Under the pieces are notes generated by a model. It did not search any database. It saw only the letters and a list, made by a program, of their open reading frames with translations, and was not told the origin of the DNA. From an uncultured Roseburia sp. (lineage in GTDB: Bacteria > Bacillota > Clostridia > Lachnospirales > Lachnospiraceae): a stretch of 46,663 bases of DNA. Shown here piece after piece: positions 36,606 through 45,920 of this stretch (position 1 is the stretch's first letter; every line of letters starts with the position of its first letter). The translations under genes were made by a program, and so were the position numbers. The stretch spans positions 1 through 46,663 of the forward strand of contig CANQUZ010000002.1 of assembly GCA_947627165.1 (NCBI GenBank), read 5' to 3'.

Positions 36606-38711
36606 TTATGATTGTTTTAAATCTATCAGAATATTACTCCCATCACTATATACATCAAACCACATAGTAGTTTGCGCTAAGGGCAGATTTTTTTGACGTA
36701 AATCATAGTTCTCATCAAAGCTTTGGGAAGCCCAGATGACAGAGTAGTTTTCTGGTAAACCATAGTATTGGTAAAGGCTGTATTCGGACCACACCCATCC
36801 GCCGCTAAGTGTACGTGGGACAAGTTTGTTCAAAAGAATATGTGAGGATGTCTTATTTTTAATGGAAGGAGCTTCTCCAATATCACCAATGATTTGTAAT
36901 TGGTACTGCTGGTCTGGCTGATATCTTTCATTTAAATAGCTGAATACAGCTTGCATTCTCATATTTGTATATTCTTGCTGCAAATAAAGACAGTTCCCAT
37001 ATGCAAATGAAAATGTAAAAAATCCCCATGCTAAAGCTAAACAGGATAGCCTGCTCATGCAAAAGCCTTTTGCTGTAATAAAGATGCATAGAAGACTCAC
37101 AGCGATACAAAACCCGTACATGGAACGAGGAAGATATACGCATTCCTGAAGAACAGGATAAATTCCAAAGCAAAGACTTCCCATAAGCATAATAGTTGTA
37201 ATTGCCATTACAAAAGATGCCTTAATATTTCTTTTGGAATTTAATGAATAGACTATAATGAACAGCACAATAATTATAAAAATAATGATAAGCCATGATT
37301 TAGAGAAATCTTTATAAATTGTGCTGTAAAAGTTTAGTAAATTCCGAAAGAATCCTGGAATAAGATCCCGGACAGGCAGCATATTGCTAGAAACATGGGT
37401 TTGAACGGGCCGCATAATAAAAATTTTGAAAAATGCAAGACCTATTCCATATCCTAAAACGGAGGTGTATACGAGTTTCCATGTTTTTTTTAAATTTTCA
37501 CCGCTGTTCCATTCCATTGATGCCAATAAAACAATAACGATAGGAAACACTGCGGTAGCTGACTGGTAAGTAATGCACATAAGTGCGGTGCAGCATGCGG
37601 TGAGAATAAGGTAAATCAAATTTCTTTTCTTATATAAAAGTAATGGGATGATACATAATAAAATTGAAACACCATGTATGATGCTTTCAATTTTATAACT
37701 GATGTTTTCCATAAAATATGGTGAAACAGCAAAAGGAAGAGCTGCCACTATCATCCAGTTAGAAGTTAATTTTTCCGGAGCAATCGCCCATATGATAATT
37801 GTGACCGCAACTGCCATCAAAAACATGGTCATAATCTGTGGAAGGGGGGAGGTATCACTTACGATATTGCTTGCGCTCATTAACTTGCAGACTGCTTTTG
37901 AGAAAAATCTGTTATAACCATCCCAATCGTTTACTCCTCCACTATAATTTCGTCCGAGGTCGTCTATATAGAGAAAATTTGCCCGGATAATTGCAGTAAT
38001 GGATAATATATAAAAAAAGCTGCACTTTAAAACAAAAAATAGTCCTTTTTTCAGAGATTCATTATTTTTGGAATGTTCTATAAAATAAAAATAATGGCGA
38101 AGAATAGCCTCTGATTTTTCGTGGAACAGGCTTGTTTTATGCAGGGTGAGAATTAGGTAAATAAGCGATAGAAGCACGGTAAGACACAGAGACTCACAGA
38201 AAGTGCTGAATAAGATGCGTGCCTTGTCTCCGTTGACGATAACATCGCCGATTACCATAGACACATTTGGTTTTTCTGCCAAATCCAGACGCAAAAAAAC
38301 TTTGGGATCCAGGCAAAGTCCCGGAAAAAAGACAGTATTCTTTCCGTTGGATAATGTAAGATGTGTCCTATCCCAGTTATTTCCAACCGCAATAATTTCA
38401 GCTGAGATATCGTCCGAATTTATTTCATGAATGTCAATCTCTACTGTTTTTAGATAGATTTTTTTATCAAAAGATAATGTAATAAACGGATCTGCAGAAG
38501 TTGATGTGATTGCTTCGCCGTTTTTTGAGAAATCTTTTAAATTTTTATCTGAAAGGATGTTTTCTACGGAGAAGGAAGTCTGTTGGTACATAGAAAAATT
38601 CAATAGTAAAAACCCCCCTGTGCATATCAGGAAGATGAGGGCTATTGTCAGTATGATTTTTTTGATGTTCAACTTATGATTCATGGCGTGATATTTCCTT
38701 TTCAAGAACAA
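36606..38711 (-). CDS. GtrII-like membrane glycosyltransferase
   Basis: About 12 TM; ANFLYIDDLGRNYSGGVNDWDGYNRFFS loop typical of glucosyltransferase GtrII family. Confidence 0.75.
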   Translation of the reverse strand: MFLKRKYHAMNHKLNIKKIILTIALIFLICTGGFLLLNFSMYQQTSFSVENILSDKNLKDFSKNGEAITSTSADPFITLSFDKKIYLKTVEIDIHEINSDDISAEIIAVGNNWDRTHLTLSNGKNTVFFPGLCLDPKVFLRLDLAEKPNVSMVIGDVIVNGDKARILFSTFCESLCLTVLLSLIYLILTLHKTSLFHEKSEAILRHYFYFIEHSKNNESLKKGLFFVLKCSFFYILSITAIIRANFLYIDDLGRNYSGGVNDWDGYNRFFSKAVCKLMSASNIVSDTSPLPQIMTMFLMAVAVTIIIWAIAPEKLTSNWMIVAALPFAVSPYFMENISYKIESIIHGVSILLCIIPLLLYKKRNLIYLILTACCTALMCITYQSATAVFPIVIVLLASMEWNSGENLKKTWKLVYTSVLGYGIGLAFFKIFIMRPVQTHVSSNMLPVRDLIPGFFRNLLNFYSTIYKDFSKSWLIIIFIIIVLFIIVYSLNSKRNIKASFVMAITTIMLMGSLCFGIYPVLQECVYLPRSMYGFCIAVSLLCIFITAKGFCMSRLSCLALAWGFFTFSFAYGNCLYLQQEYTNMRMQAVFSYLNERYQPDQQYQLQIIGDIGEAPSIKNKTSSHILLNKLVPRTLSGGWVWSEYSLYQYYGLPENYSVIWASQSFDENYDLRQKNLPLAQTTMWFDVYSDGSNILIDLKQS

Positions 38712-38723
38712 TTTTTCTGCAGC

Positions 38724-39452
38724 TTATTGATTTCTTATAAATTCCTCTAGTTCTTCCGGTGTTCCAAGGACATGAACTTTTTGTGCTTCCACCATACTGA
38801 TGGTTATTTTCATTCCTTTTTGAATCATAAAATTATATAGCGGAGCGATATATTTTTCTTTCAGACCGGAAGCTTTGTTTTGAAGATAAAATTCTTTATA
38901 AATATTTTCGTACAATTCACCTGAGGCAAAATAATATGCTCCCAGAGTACAATTATCTGAGATACGCTCTTTTTCCTTTACCTCTATGACATTTCCGTTT
39001 TCATCTAGCCTTGCAAAACTCCAGTGAGTTCCTTCGGCATGGAAACAGGGTATATGGCCATCGCCGCGTAAATCCTGATATAGCATGGAATAGGGTTCAA
39101 CATAGGTATCTATATTATAGATAAGGACGGGCAGAGATTTGTCGCAGAGTTCTAAAGCCATCCATGCTGTGGTAGCCTGGCCGTCTGTTAATTTATCAAG
39201 TTCCAGTAATTCTATATGTTCAATTCCATATTTTTTGCAGTTGTCTTTTATAAAGGATTCGGCACAATCCTCTTTTTTTACCGCAAACACATATTTTTCT
39301 GCATGGTCATTGTAATCAAGGAGACTTTCTAATGACCATTCAAAAAGAGTTTTTCCTTTTGCCTCAATCTGATATTTCGGAACTTTATATCCTGCTTTTT
39401 GAAAGCGTGAACCGAGACCTCCCATTGTGATAATAATGTTAAGGTTTTTCAT
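38724..39452 (-). CDS. Sugar-nucleotidyltransferase-like protein (NTP_transferase fold)
   Basis: NIIITMGGLGSRFQKAGYKVPKYQIEAKGKTLFEWSLESL, YNIDTYVEP. Confidence 0.82.
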   Translation of the reverse strand: MKNLNIIITMGGLGSRFQKAGYKVPKYQIEAKGKTLFEWSLESLLDYNDHAEKYVFAVKKEDCAESFIKDNCKKYGIEHIELLELDKLTDGQATTAWMALELCDKSLPVLIYNIDTYVEPYSMLYQDLRGDGHIPCFHAEGTHWSFARLDENGNVIEVKEKERISDNCTLGAYYFASGELYENIYKEFYLQNKASGLKEKYIAPLYNFMIQKGMKITISMVEAQKVHVLGTPEELEEFIRNQ

Positions 39453-39850
39453 GATTTTCCTCCTATTCTGCTCTCTTCACAAAGAGAGTTTAATTCTTCT
39501 ATTGATTTTGTAAGAAATTCATCCGGTCGGACAGTGCGATCATCTACATAAAAACCATTGTGGCCCGGCCAGGGCTTTCCGAAAAGAATCTCATCATATG
39601 GAATATTCCATTTTTTCAGCCAATCAGATAGGATAGGCGCAGTATTTTTATTAATCAGACCCATATTCCCGTGGTAAGAGTTCATATTTCTTGAGGTAAA
39701 TAAAATAATTCTGGCTCCATTATCATGATAGTAACGAATTTTTTCTACAATTTCTTTGTAGGGAACGAGGTCTTCATAGTTTTCGTTTTTTCCTTTGATA
39801 GGACAGATAGTTCCATCAATATCAAATATAAAATTGTATCCGCTATACAT
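39449..39850 (-). CDS. HAD-family hydrolase
   Basis: FIFDIDGTICPIKG, IILFTSRN, FGKPWPGHNGFYVDDRTV. Confidence 0.83.
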   Translation of the reverse strand: MYSGYNFIFDIDGTICPIKGKNENYEDLVPYKEIVEKIRYYHDNGARIILFTSRNMNSYHGNMGLINKNTAPILSDWLKKWNIPYDEILFGKPWPGHNGFYVDDRTVRPDEFLTKSIEELNSLCEESRIGGKS

Positions 39851-41297
39851 TTTTCTCTATTTCCTCCAATATTTCTATTGCATTTAATATAAAGCCGCAT
39901 ACTTTTTGAGGATAATCAATATGCAGAGGCAGCATGGACAAAAAGAGGGAAACTTCATAGATGCGTACTGTCCAGTAATCAAAACCGTGTTCCTCCAGTT
40001 TCTGGCGGAAGATTTTTTTATATGGTTCTGCATTAAAGGGGATTTTAAGCATACACAAAAGTTTGTCATTAATCTGAATTTCAAACATGGCGTTATTGAA
40101 AAAATCATATCGTCCACAGACAGAATGACTCAACTTTGCAAGGTCATAATAGGGATTGGTCCATAGCTCTTCTTCTTTGAGGGCCCCTTTTGGGTCTATG
40201 AGTTTTAAAGTCTTTGTCGCCCGATTATACATTGTATTTGCAAAACAAGGATCGCCGTGACCTATCACTTCTATCTCCTCATATTTAGCTGTACATTCAA
40301 TTTTTTCTTTTAAACTTAAATACCAGTCAAAAAGTTCCTCAAGGGATTGGACACTGCCATAGCATTCCAGTATTTTTTTGATTTTAGGGTATTCTTGTGT
40401 CTTTTTTAATTCTTCAATCCTATCCCTGACTTTATCTTCATAAAGATTTTTTGAACAGGAAGCATACTTATCCGGAGTTATTTTTCGTGATGCCCTGCAT
40501 GAAAAAAACGCAAAATAAAGATCCATCAGCTGTGAAAATTCCTCTTGATCGAAGGAGTTGTGTATCCACTTAATCGCAACGTCTGTCATATGGAGACGTT
40601 CCATTGCATAACTGGCAAATTCCCCGTCGTCACGGTAATCAAAGGGCATAACAAACCAATGTTTCATATAATCAGGCAGCAGATGATAAAACGTATATTC
40701 ACGCAAAATTTTTTCTTTGTTTTTGGAACTTTTTCGCAAAACGTAATCTGAACCTTTAATGGAATTAAAATATCTGGCGTCAAAGCCGCCTGTCACACAT
40801 TGAATAAATGCACCAATTTCTCCAATATAGCCGATACCATGAATTGTCATGATTGGAAATTTCCTGTTTTCCACAGTCTGTTTCAGGCTGCGTAATTTTA
40901 AATATTCCGAAAGGAAATCACGGTAATTTGCAGCATTTGGAAACATAAGCGCAACAATATTTTTTGTATCTGATACAATCTGAAGATTTTCTTCAATATA
41001 GGGAAGTTTTTTATAGGCAAAAGCAGCCTCTGTTTCATTTAATATAATATGATCTGCACAGCAGTGCAGGACATGGATTGGTTCTCTGATGGATGTTAAT
41101 TCGTCAATCAAATGATCAATGTCGTAAAAAGAATTAATAGAGACGATTTCATCGTCTGGGAAAAAATGTATTTTTTCCATATATGTTTCTTTTAATGTAC
41201 GGCGGCGTACAACAACATCCCCATATCCTCTTTGGCCGATAACTTCTTTGATCAGTTCGTTGGTGGGAATCGTATTGTCATATACAATCAGATTCAT
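39843..41297 (-). CDS. APH/choline-kinase-fold small-molecule kinase candidate
   Basis: VIGHGDPCFANTMYNRATKTLKLIDPKGA (HGDxxxxN...DPKG motif). Confidence 0.72.
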   Translation of the reverse strand: MNLIVYDNTIPTNELIKEVIGQRGYGDVVVRRRTLKETYMEKIHFFPDDEIVSINSFYDIDHLIDELTSIREPIHVLHCCADHIILNETEAAFAYKKLPYIEENLQIVSDTKNIVALMFPNAANYRDFLSEYLKLRSLKQTVENRKFPIMTIHGIGYIGEIGAFIQCVTGGFDARYFNSIKGSDYVLRKSSKNKEKILREYTFYHLLPDYMKHWFVMPFDYRDDGEFASYAMERLHMTDVAIKWIHNSFDQEEFSQLMDLYFAFFSCRASRKITPDKYASCSKNLYEDKVRDRIEELKKTQEYPKIKKILECYGSVQSLEELFDWYLSLKEKIECTAKYEEIEVIGHGDPCFANTMYNRATKTLKLIDPKGALKEEELWTNPYYDLAKLSHSVCGRYDFFNNAMFEIQINDKLLCMLKIPFNAEPYKKIFRQKLEEHGFDYWTVRIYEVSLFLSMLPLHIDYPQKVCGFILNAIEILEEIEKNV

Positions 41298-42118
41298 TTT
41301 CCTGCTCTCCTTTTATTCAACAAAAAAATATAGGTAATCATATAAATACATAAACTAAATATTACATAAAGAGCATTGAAATGATTTCCAGTGCCATGAA
41401 ACAGACTTTCAATATAGTTTCCAATGCTGTCCAAGTCAAAATCATTTATGACTAACAGGCCTCCAATTTCACAGCACCAGGCAAGTAATGAAAGGATAAG
41501 TGTAATTAGGAATTTTCCTTTAATAATTTTGTTTATCTGCATGACTCCTCTATTTATATAGGAGAGCCACATTAAAAGATTAAGCGTCAGGGAAGAATTG
41601 CGGTTAAAAACCAACATATGATTCCAAACTTTATAAAGCTGTGCAAAAATCAACCATAAAAAAATAAGCAATATTAAAAAAAACAGGAAAATTACCCAGA
41701 TATGATTCAAAGTAATATTCCAAATAAAATAGAGTCCTGCAGTCAGTGAAACGAGTGCAAGAGTATCTATAAAACGGTCATAGAGCACGATAATATATCC
41801 ATCAAAATAATTTGCTGATAATTTGCCTAGCCGATATCCTCTATATAATTCTCCCAATTTAAATGGAATAACATTATTTACCGCCGAGGTAATGCAGTAT
41901 TCTTTTAATAATCGTTTGCCGCGTATGCTGTTTTGCTCAAAGCAAATCAAATATAGCCGTATAGCCTTTAGGGTGTTCACAACCAAGGCAATGGTAAATG
42001 TAAAAAAATACATTTGGATAGAATACATACTCAGATAAGATTCCATGAATACTTCAAATATATATTTACCAAATAAAATGGCAGTTAAGACAATGACTAA
42101 AATATCAATGATCACCAT
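41294..42118 (-). CDS. Lysylphosphatidylglycerol synthase TM/flippase-like membrane protein
   Basis: NNVIPFKLGELYRGYRLGK...ILYDRFIDTLALVS, multi-TM. Confidence 0.65.
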   Translation of the reverse strand: MVIIDILVIVLTAILFGKYIFEVFMESYLSMYSIQMYFFTFTIALVVNTLKAIRLYLICFEQNSIRGKRLLKEYCITSAVNNVIPFKLGELYRGYRLGKLSANYFDGYIIVLYDRFIDTLALVSLTAGLYFIWNITLNHIWVIFLFFLILLIFLWLIFAQLYKVWNHMLVFNRNSSLTLNLLMWLSYINRGVMQINKIIKGKFLITLILSLLAWCCEIGGLLVINDFDLDSIGNYIESLFHGTGNHFNALYVIFSLCIYMITYIFLLNKRRAGK

Positions 42119-42123
42119 GGTTT

Positions 42124-42849
42124 TTATTTACCTTTATGCTTTTTTATGGACCTCTTCATTTCTTTGCTATCCTGTAAGGTTCTTTTTATCAGTTTGATCC
42201 TTGCTTTCATCCCAGTATTCCAGGTCGATGTTCCTTCTTGGCGTCTTTTTTGAATTGCAGGAAAACGAATTATTTGATAGTTATTAATTTTTGCCAGATA
42301 ATAAAAATATAGGTCTAAAGAAAATCCATAGGGTGGATTTTCTGCTTTTGATAGCAGATTTTTATGCATCATGGTTGGCTGGGCATTTATGTCCCATAGT
42401 CCGGTGTGTAGATACAATGTTTCAAGACAACTCATTCCTAAGGTAAAAAAACGGTCTGAAAGAGGCCGTTTTTTTCTTAAACCCTTGATGAATAATTTGG
42501 TTCCATACTGATTTTTCTGTAAATGTTGGGCGATTGTCACAAAATAGCCCGGATTAAATTGCAAATCCGCATGTATCCAACCTATATACTCACCTTTGCA
42601 AGCTTTCATCCCTTGCAGTAAGCCGTAGCCATAACCCTTATTAACTGCCACAACTACTTTTTGAATAAAATCAAATTTTTGAATGCATTTATCTATTTCA
42701 GATTCCGTATGATCACAGGAACCATTATTGACCAATATTAGTTCAAAACCGTCTGGAGAAAGCTTCGCATTCACTTTGACAAAATGCGATACCAGATTTT
42801 GGATATTTTTTTCTTCGTTATAGCAAGGCACAACAACTGAATATCTCAT
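42124..42849 (-). CDS. GT2 family glycosyltransferase (DPM1-like)
   Basis: YSVVVPCYNEEKNIQNLVSHF, LVNNGSCDHTE, GYGLLQGMKACKGEYIGWIHADLQF; ATG at 42849 preceded by aaaggga on minus strand. Confidence 0.88.
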   Translation of the reverse strand: MRYSVVVPCYNEEKNIQNLVSHFVKVNAKLSPDGFELILVNNGSCDHTESEIDKCIQKFDFIQKVVVAVNKGYGYGLLQGMKACKGEYIGWIHADLQFNPGYFVTIAQHLQKNQYGTKLFIKGLRKKRPLSDRFFTLGMSCLETLYLHTGLWDINAQPTMMHKNLLSKAENPPYGFSLDLYFYYLAKINNYQIIRFPAIQKRRQEGTSTWNTGMKARIKLIKRTLQDSKEMKRSIKKHKGK

Positions 42850-42943
42850 ACAAAAAATCCCTTTCTGCTGCAAAATTTTGAAATTGCAAAAGCCTTTTTT
42901 GGAAAATGTAAATGATTATTAGCAATTACCAAATGCATTGTAA

Positions 42944-42974
42944 AATAGATAACAATTTGGTAGAAAATGTTATC
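42944..42974 (+). repeat. Left inverted repeat (IRL) of putative invertible segment, 31 bp
   Basis: AATAGATAACAATTTGGTAGAAAATGTTATC; perfect reverse complement of 43691-43721. Confidence 0.97.
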
Positions 42975-43009
42975 AATAATGATATATTGAATTATGGAGG
43001 ATAAATAGA

Positions 43010-43585
43010 ATGGTAACTACGCCAATAAGAGAAAAGAATGATATTGAACTGTTAAAAACACATTTTCTGGAGGCAAACGAGTACAGAAACTACGCATTAT
43101 TTGTGGTTGGAATCAATACGGCGTTACGAATTAGTGATATTTTAGGGCTAAAGTGGAAATCTGTATATGACTTTGAAAGAAAAAAATACCTGAAACATAT
43201 TGATACTATAGAACAAAAAACAAAGAAAAGAACTTGTATTGCAATCAATACAAATTGTATGGAAGCCTTTTCATTATTAATGAAAGAAAGTAATCCCGCC
43301 TCCCCTGATGAATATATATTTTTTTCCAGAAAAAATCGTTATAAACCTTTAAGCCGTAACCGGGCATATCATATCATCAAGAATGCCGCTGCAGAGAATA
43401 AACTTGATGGAAATATAAGCTGCCATTCTTTGCGAAAGACATTTGGATACCATGCTTGGAAATGCGGTACGCCTCCAACGCTGATTATGAATATATATAA
43501 TCATTCTGGACTTGAAATAACCAAACGATATCTATCCATCGATCAGGATGACAAAGATGAGGTATTCAATGCTGTGAATTTATAG
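43010..43585 (+). CDS. Short tyrosine recombinase/integrase (inversion enzyme candidate)
   Basis: Catalytic motifs ALRISDILGLKW, SCHSLRKTFGYH, YNHSGLEITKRYLSID (R...HxxR...H...Y); 191 aa, little or no N-terminal core-binding domain. Confidence 0.92.
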   Translation: MVTTPIREKNDIELLKTHFLEANEYRNYALFVVGINTALRISDILGLKWKSVYDFERKKYLKHIDTIEQKTKKRTCIAINTNCMEAFSLLMKESNPASPDEYIFFSRKNRYKPLSRNRAYHIIKNAAAENKLDGNISCHSLRKTFGYHAWKCGTPPTLIMNIYNHSGLEITKRYLSIDQDDKDEVFNAVNL

Positions 43586-43650
43586 AAAGATCTCTATTTG
43601 AGTGGGATATTCATGCAGAGTTAGATAACAATGATAAAATTACAAGATTC

Positions 43651-43679
43651 TTGCATTATTTCTGTGACTGTGATAATCT
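43651..43679 (+). promoter_or_regulatory. Predicted outward promoter inside invertible segment, TTGCAT-17-TAATCT with TGa extended -10
   Basis: Boxes with exact 17-bp spacing, 11 bp upstream of IRR and pointing out of the segment. Confidence 0.55.
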
Positions 43680-43690
43680 GTTAAAGATAA

Positions 43691-43721
43691 GATAACATTT
43701 TCTACCAAATTGTTATCTATT
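43691..43721 (-). repeat. Right inverted repeat (IRR) of putative invertible segment, 31 bp
   Basis: GATAACATTTTCTACCAAATTGTTATCTATT; perfect reverse complement of IRL. Confidence 0.97.
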
Positions 43722-43751
43722 AAAAGAGGTAAGTTTTTCCTGTAAACTATA

Positions 43752-44978
43752 TTGAAAAATCAGAGATACTCTAAATGTACAATAGCCAAAATGTTGAAAG
43801 GAAAGTATGATGATACGAATGGAAAGTATATCATATATATTTTGCATATGAAAGTTGACAAGATTATCATTGGAGGCGGCTTGTATGGTTTATATGCGGC
43901 AGCTCTCTGCGGAAAAAATGGCCAAAAAGTAATTGTACTGGAGTATGACAGTGAATCATTTATGCGTGCCACCTATATTAATCAGGCACGGGTTCACATG
44001 GGGTACCATTATCCAAGATCATTTTCAACAGCAATAAAATCCGCTCATTATTTTGAACGTTTTAATAAAGATTATGCCGATTGCATTCTGACAGAGTTTG
44101 ACCAGGTATATGCAACATCGGCGGACTTTTCGTGGACAAATGCGGAGCAGTTTAAAAAATTCTGTAAGGACGCGGATATCCGGTGTGATGAGATTTCTCC
44201 AGAGAAATATTTCCAGAAAGGTAAATGTGATGGGGCTTTCCTGACCAGAGAATACACATATGATGCAAAATTGCTTCGGGAGAGGCTGTTGGCAGAAATA
44301 AAGCAATATCCGGGGGTAGAACTGGTATATGATGCGAGAATAAAAAATATGCAGAAAGATGCTGCAGAGTATGCGGTGACCATGGAAGACGGCAGAGAAT
44401 ACAGAAGTTCTTTTGTGTTGAATGCAACCTACGCGTCAGTGAACCAGATTAGCGCGAAACTGGGGTATGAACCCTTTAAAATTAAATATGAGCTTTGCGA
44501 GATTATCCTATGCAAAGCAAGTGATGAGTTGAAAAATGTGGGATTGACAGTTATGGACGGTCCTTTCTTTTCTATCATGCCCTTTGGGAAAACCGGATTT
44601 CATTCTTTGACATCAGTGACTTTTACGCCGCATATGACAAGCTATGAGGATGTTCCGGTATTTTCATGTCAGAAATTGTGCGAACCTGGATATTGCAATC
44701 CGGAACAGCTTGGAAACTGTAATGAATGTAAGGCAAGGCCGGAAACGGCATGGGATTATATGTCAAGTCTTGCCAGAAAATATATGAGAGAAGAATTGCA
44801 GTTTTTTTATGAAAAATCATTGTTTTCCATGAAGCCGATATTAAAGGCATCTGAGATAGATGATTCCAGGCCTACGGTTATTAAGGAATTTTCTAAGAAG
44901 CCTACTTTTATCAGCGTTTTGTCTGGAAAAATTAATACAGTTTATGATTTGGACGAGGTGTTATTAGATGAACAATAA
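43752..44978 (+). CDS. FAD-dependent oxidoreductase (start uncertain; FAD domain begins at ATG 43848)
   Basis: DKIIIGGGLYGLYAAALCGKNGQKVIVLEYD dinucleotide-binding fold; ARVHMGYHYPRS. Confidence 0.8.
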   Translation: MKNQRYSKCTIAKMLKGKYDDTNGKYIIYILHMKVDKIIIGGGLYGLYAAALCGKNGQKVIVLEYDSESFMRATYINQARVHMGYHYPRSFSTAIKSAHYFERFNKDYADCILTEFDQVYATSADFSWTNAEQFKKFCKDADIRCDEISPEKYFQKGKCDGAFLTREYTYDAKLLRERLLAEIKQYPGVELVYDARIKNMQKDAAEYAVTMEDGREYRSSFVLNATYASVNQISAKLGYEPFKIKYELCEIILCKASDELKNVGLTVMDGPFFSIMPFGKTGFHSLTSVTFTPHMTSYEDVPVFSCQKLCEPGYCNPEQLGNCNECKARPETAWDYMSSLARKYMREELQFFYEKSLFSMKPILKASEIDDSRPTVIKEFSKKPTFISVLSGKINTVYDLDEVLLDEQ

Positions 44979-45903
44979 AGAAAGCAATTTCGTTTCGGCT
45001 GTCGTATACCTCCATAAAGGAGAGACGAACGCATATGGTTTTCTTGATATGATGAATTTTGTCCTGAAAGAAAACTTTGAGAAGTACGAAATCATATGTG
45101 TTGATGATGAAGTAGAAGAAAGTGTTATAGAAGATGTAAGAAGATTTAAAAGCGAAAATGAAAATACCATTGTAAGCATTATCCGAATGGGGTTCCAACA
45201 TGGACTAGAGGCGGCGATGAATGCGGGGATTGATTTATCCATTGGAGATTTTGTGTTTGAATTTGACTCCTGCTTTGTGGATTATGAAAAAGAATTGATT
45301 ATGTCTGTTTATTATAAAGCTCTGGAAGGGTTTGATATAGTAGCTGCGACTCCGCCCAGAAGACAAAGCAAACTATCATCGCGGTTTTTTTATAATGTCT
45401 ATAATTACTTTTCGGAAAGTGACAAGAAACTGGCGACTGAAAGATTCCAGGTCATCTCCAGAAGGGCGATTAACCGGGTGTCTTCCTACAGTAAAACAAT
45501 CCCATATAGAAAGGCAGTTTATGCGTCTAGCGGTTTGAAGGTCTATTACATGGATTATAAACCCCTAGAGACATTAGGCACAGGGGTGAAATTTGATGAT
45601 GAGGAAAAAGAGAATACCGCAATAGATGCTTTGGTTCTCTTTACCAATTTGGCATATAGGGTGTCCATGTTGATTTCAATCGTTATGGCATTATTTATGA
45701 TTGCTGCCGGTGCTTATACGGTAGCAGCCTATTTTGGAACGAATAGACCAGTGGAAGGCTGGGCGCCGATTATGGGGCTTGTTGCAGCAGGATTTTTTGC
45801 GACTTTTGTCATATTGACGATTGTGATAAAGTATCTGGATGTGCTATTAAGACTGGTGTTTAAAAAGCAGAAGTATCTGATTTCTTCTATTGAGAAATTA
45901 TAG
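44968..45903 (+). CDS. GT2 family glycosyltransferase with two C-terminal TM helices (GtrB-like)
   Basis: SAVVYLHKGETNAYGFLDMMN, GLEAAMNAGIDLSIGDFVFEFDS, paired C-terminal TM segments. Confidence 0.82.
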   Translation: MNNKESNFVSAVVYLHKGETNAYGFLDMMNFVLKENFEKYEIICVDDEVEESVIEDVRRFKSENENTIVSIIRMGFQHGLEAAMNAGIDLSIGDFVFEFDSCFVDYEKELIMSVYYKALEGFDIVAATPPRRQSKLSSRFFYNVYNYFSESDKKLATERFQVISRRAINRVSSYSKTIPYRKAVYASSGLKVYYMDYKPLETLGTGVKFDDEEKENTAIDALVLFTNLAYRVSMLISIVMALFMIAAGAYTVAAYFGTNRPVEGWAPIMGLVAAGFFATFVILTIVIKYLDVLLRLVFKKQKYLISSIEKL

Positions 45904-45920
45904 ATTTAAGGAGAAGGCAA

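Noticed and set aside
42944-43721. Interpretation of the recombinase segment as an integrated mobile element with terminal inverted repeats
   Set aside because: No target duplication or cargo, repeats show recombinase core-site structure, and position exactly between divergent operons favours an inverton; a mobile origin is not fully excluded
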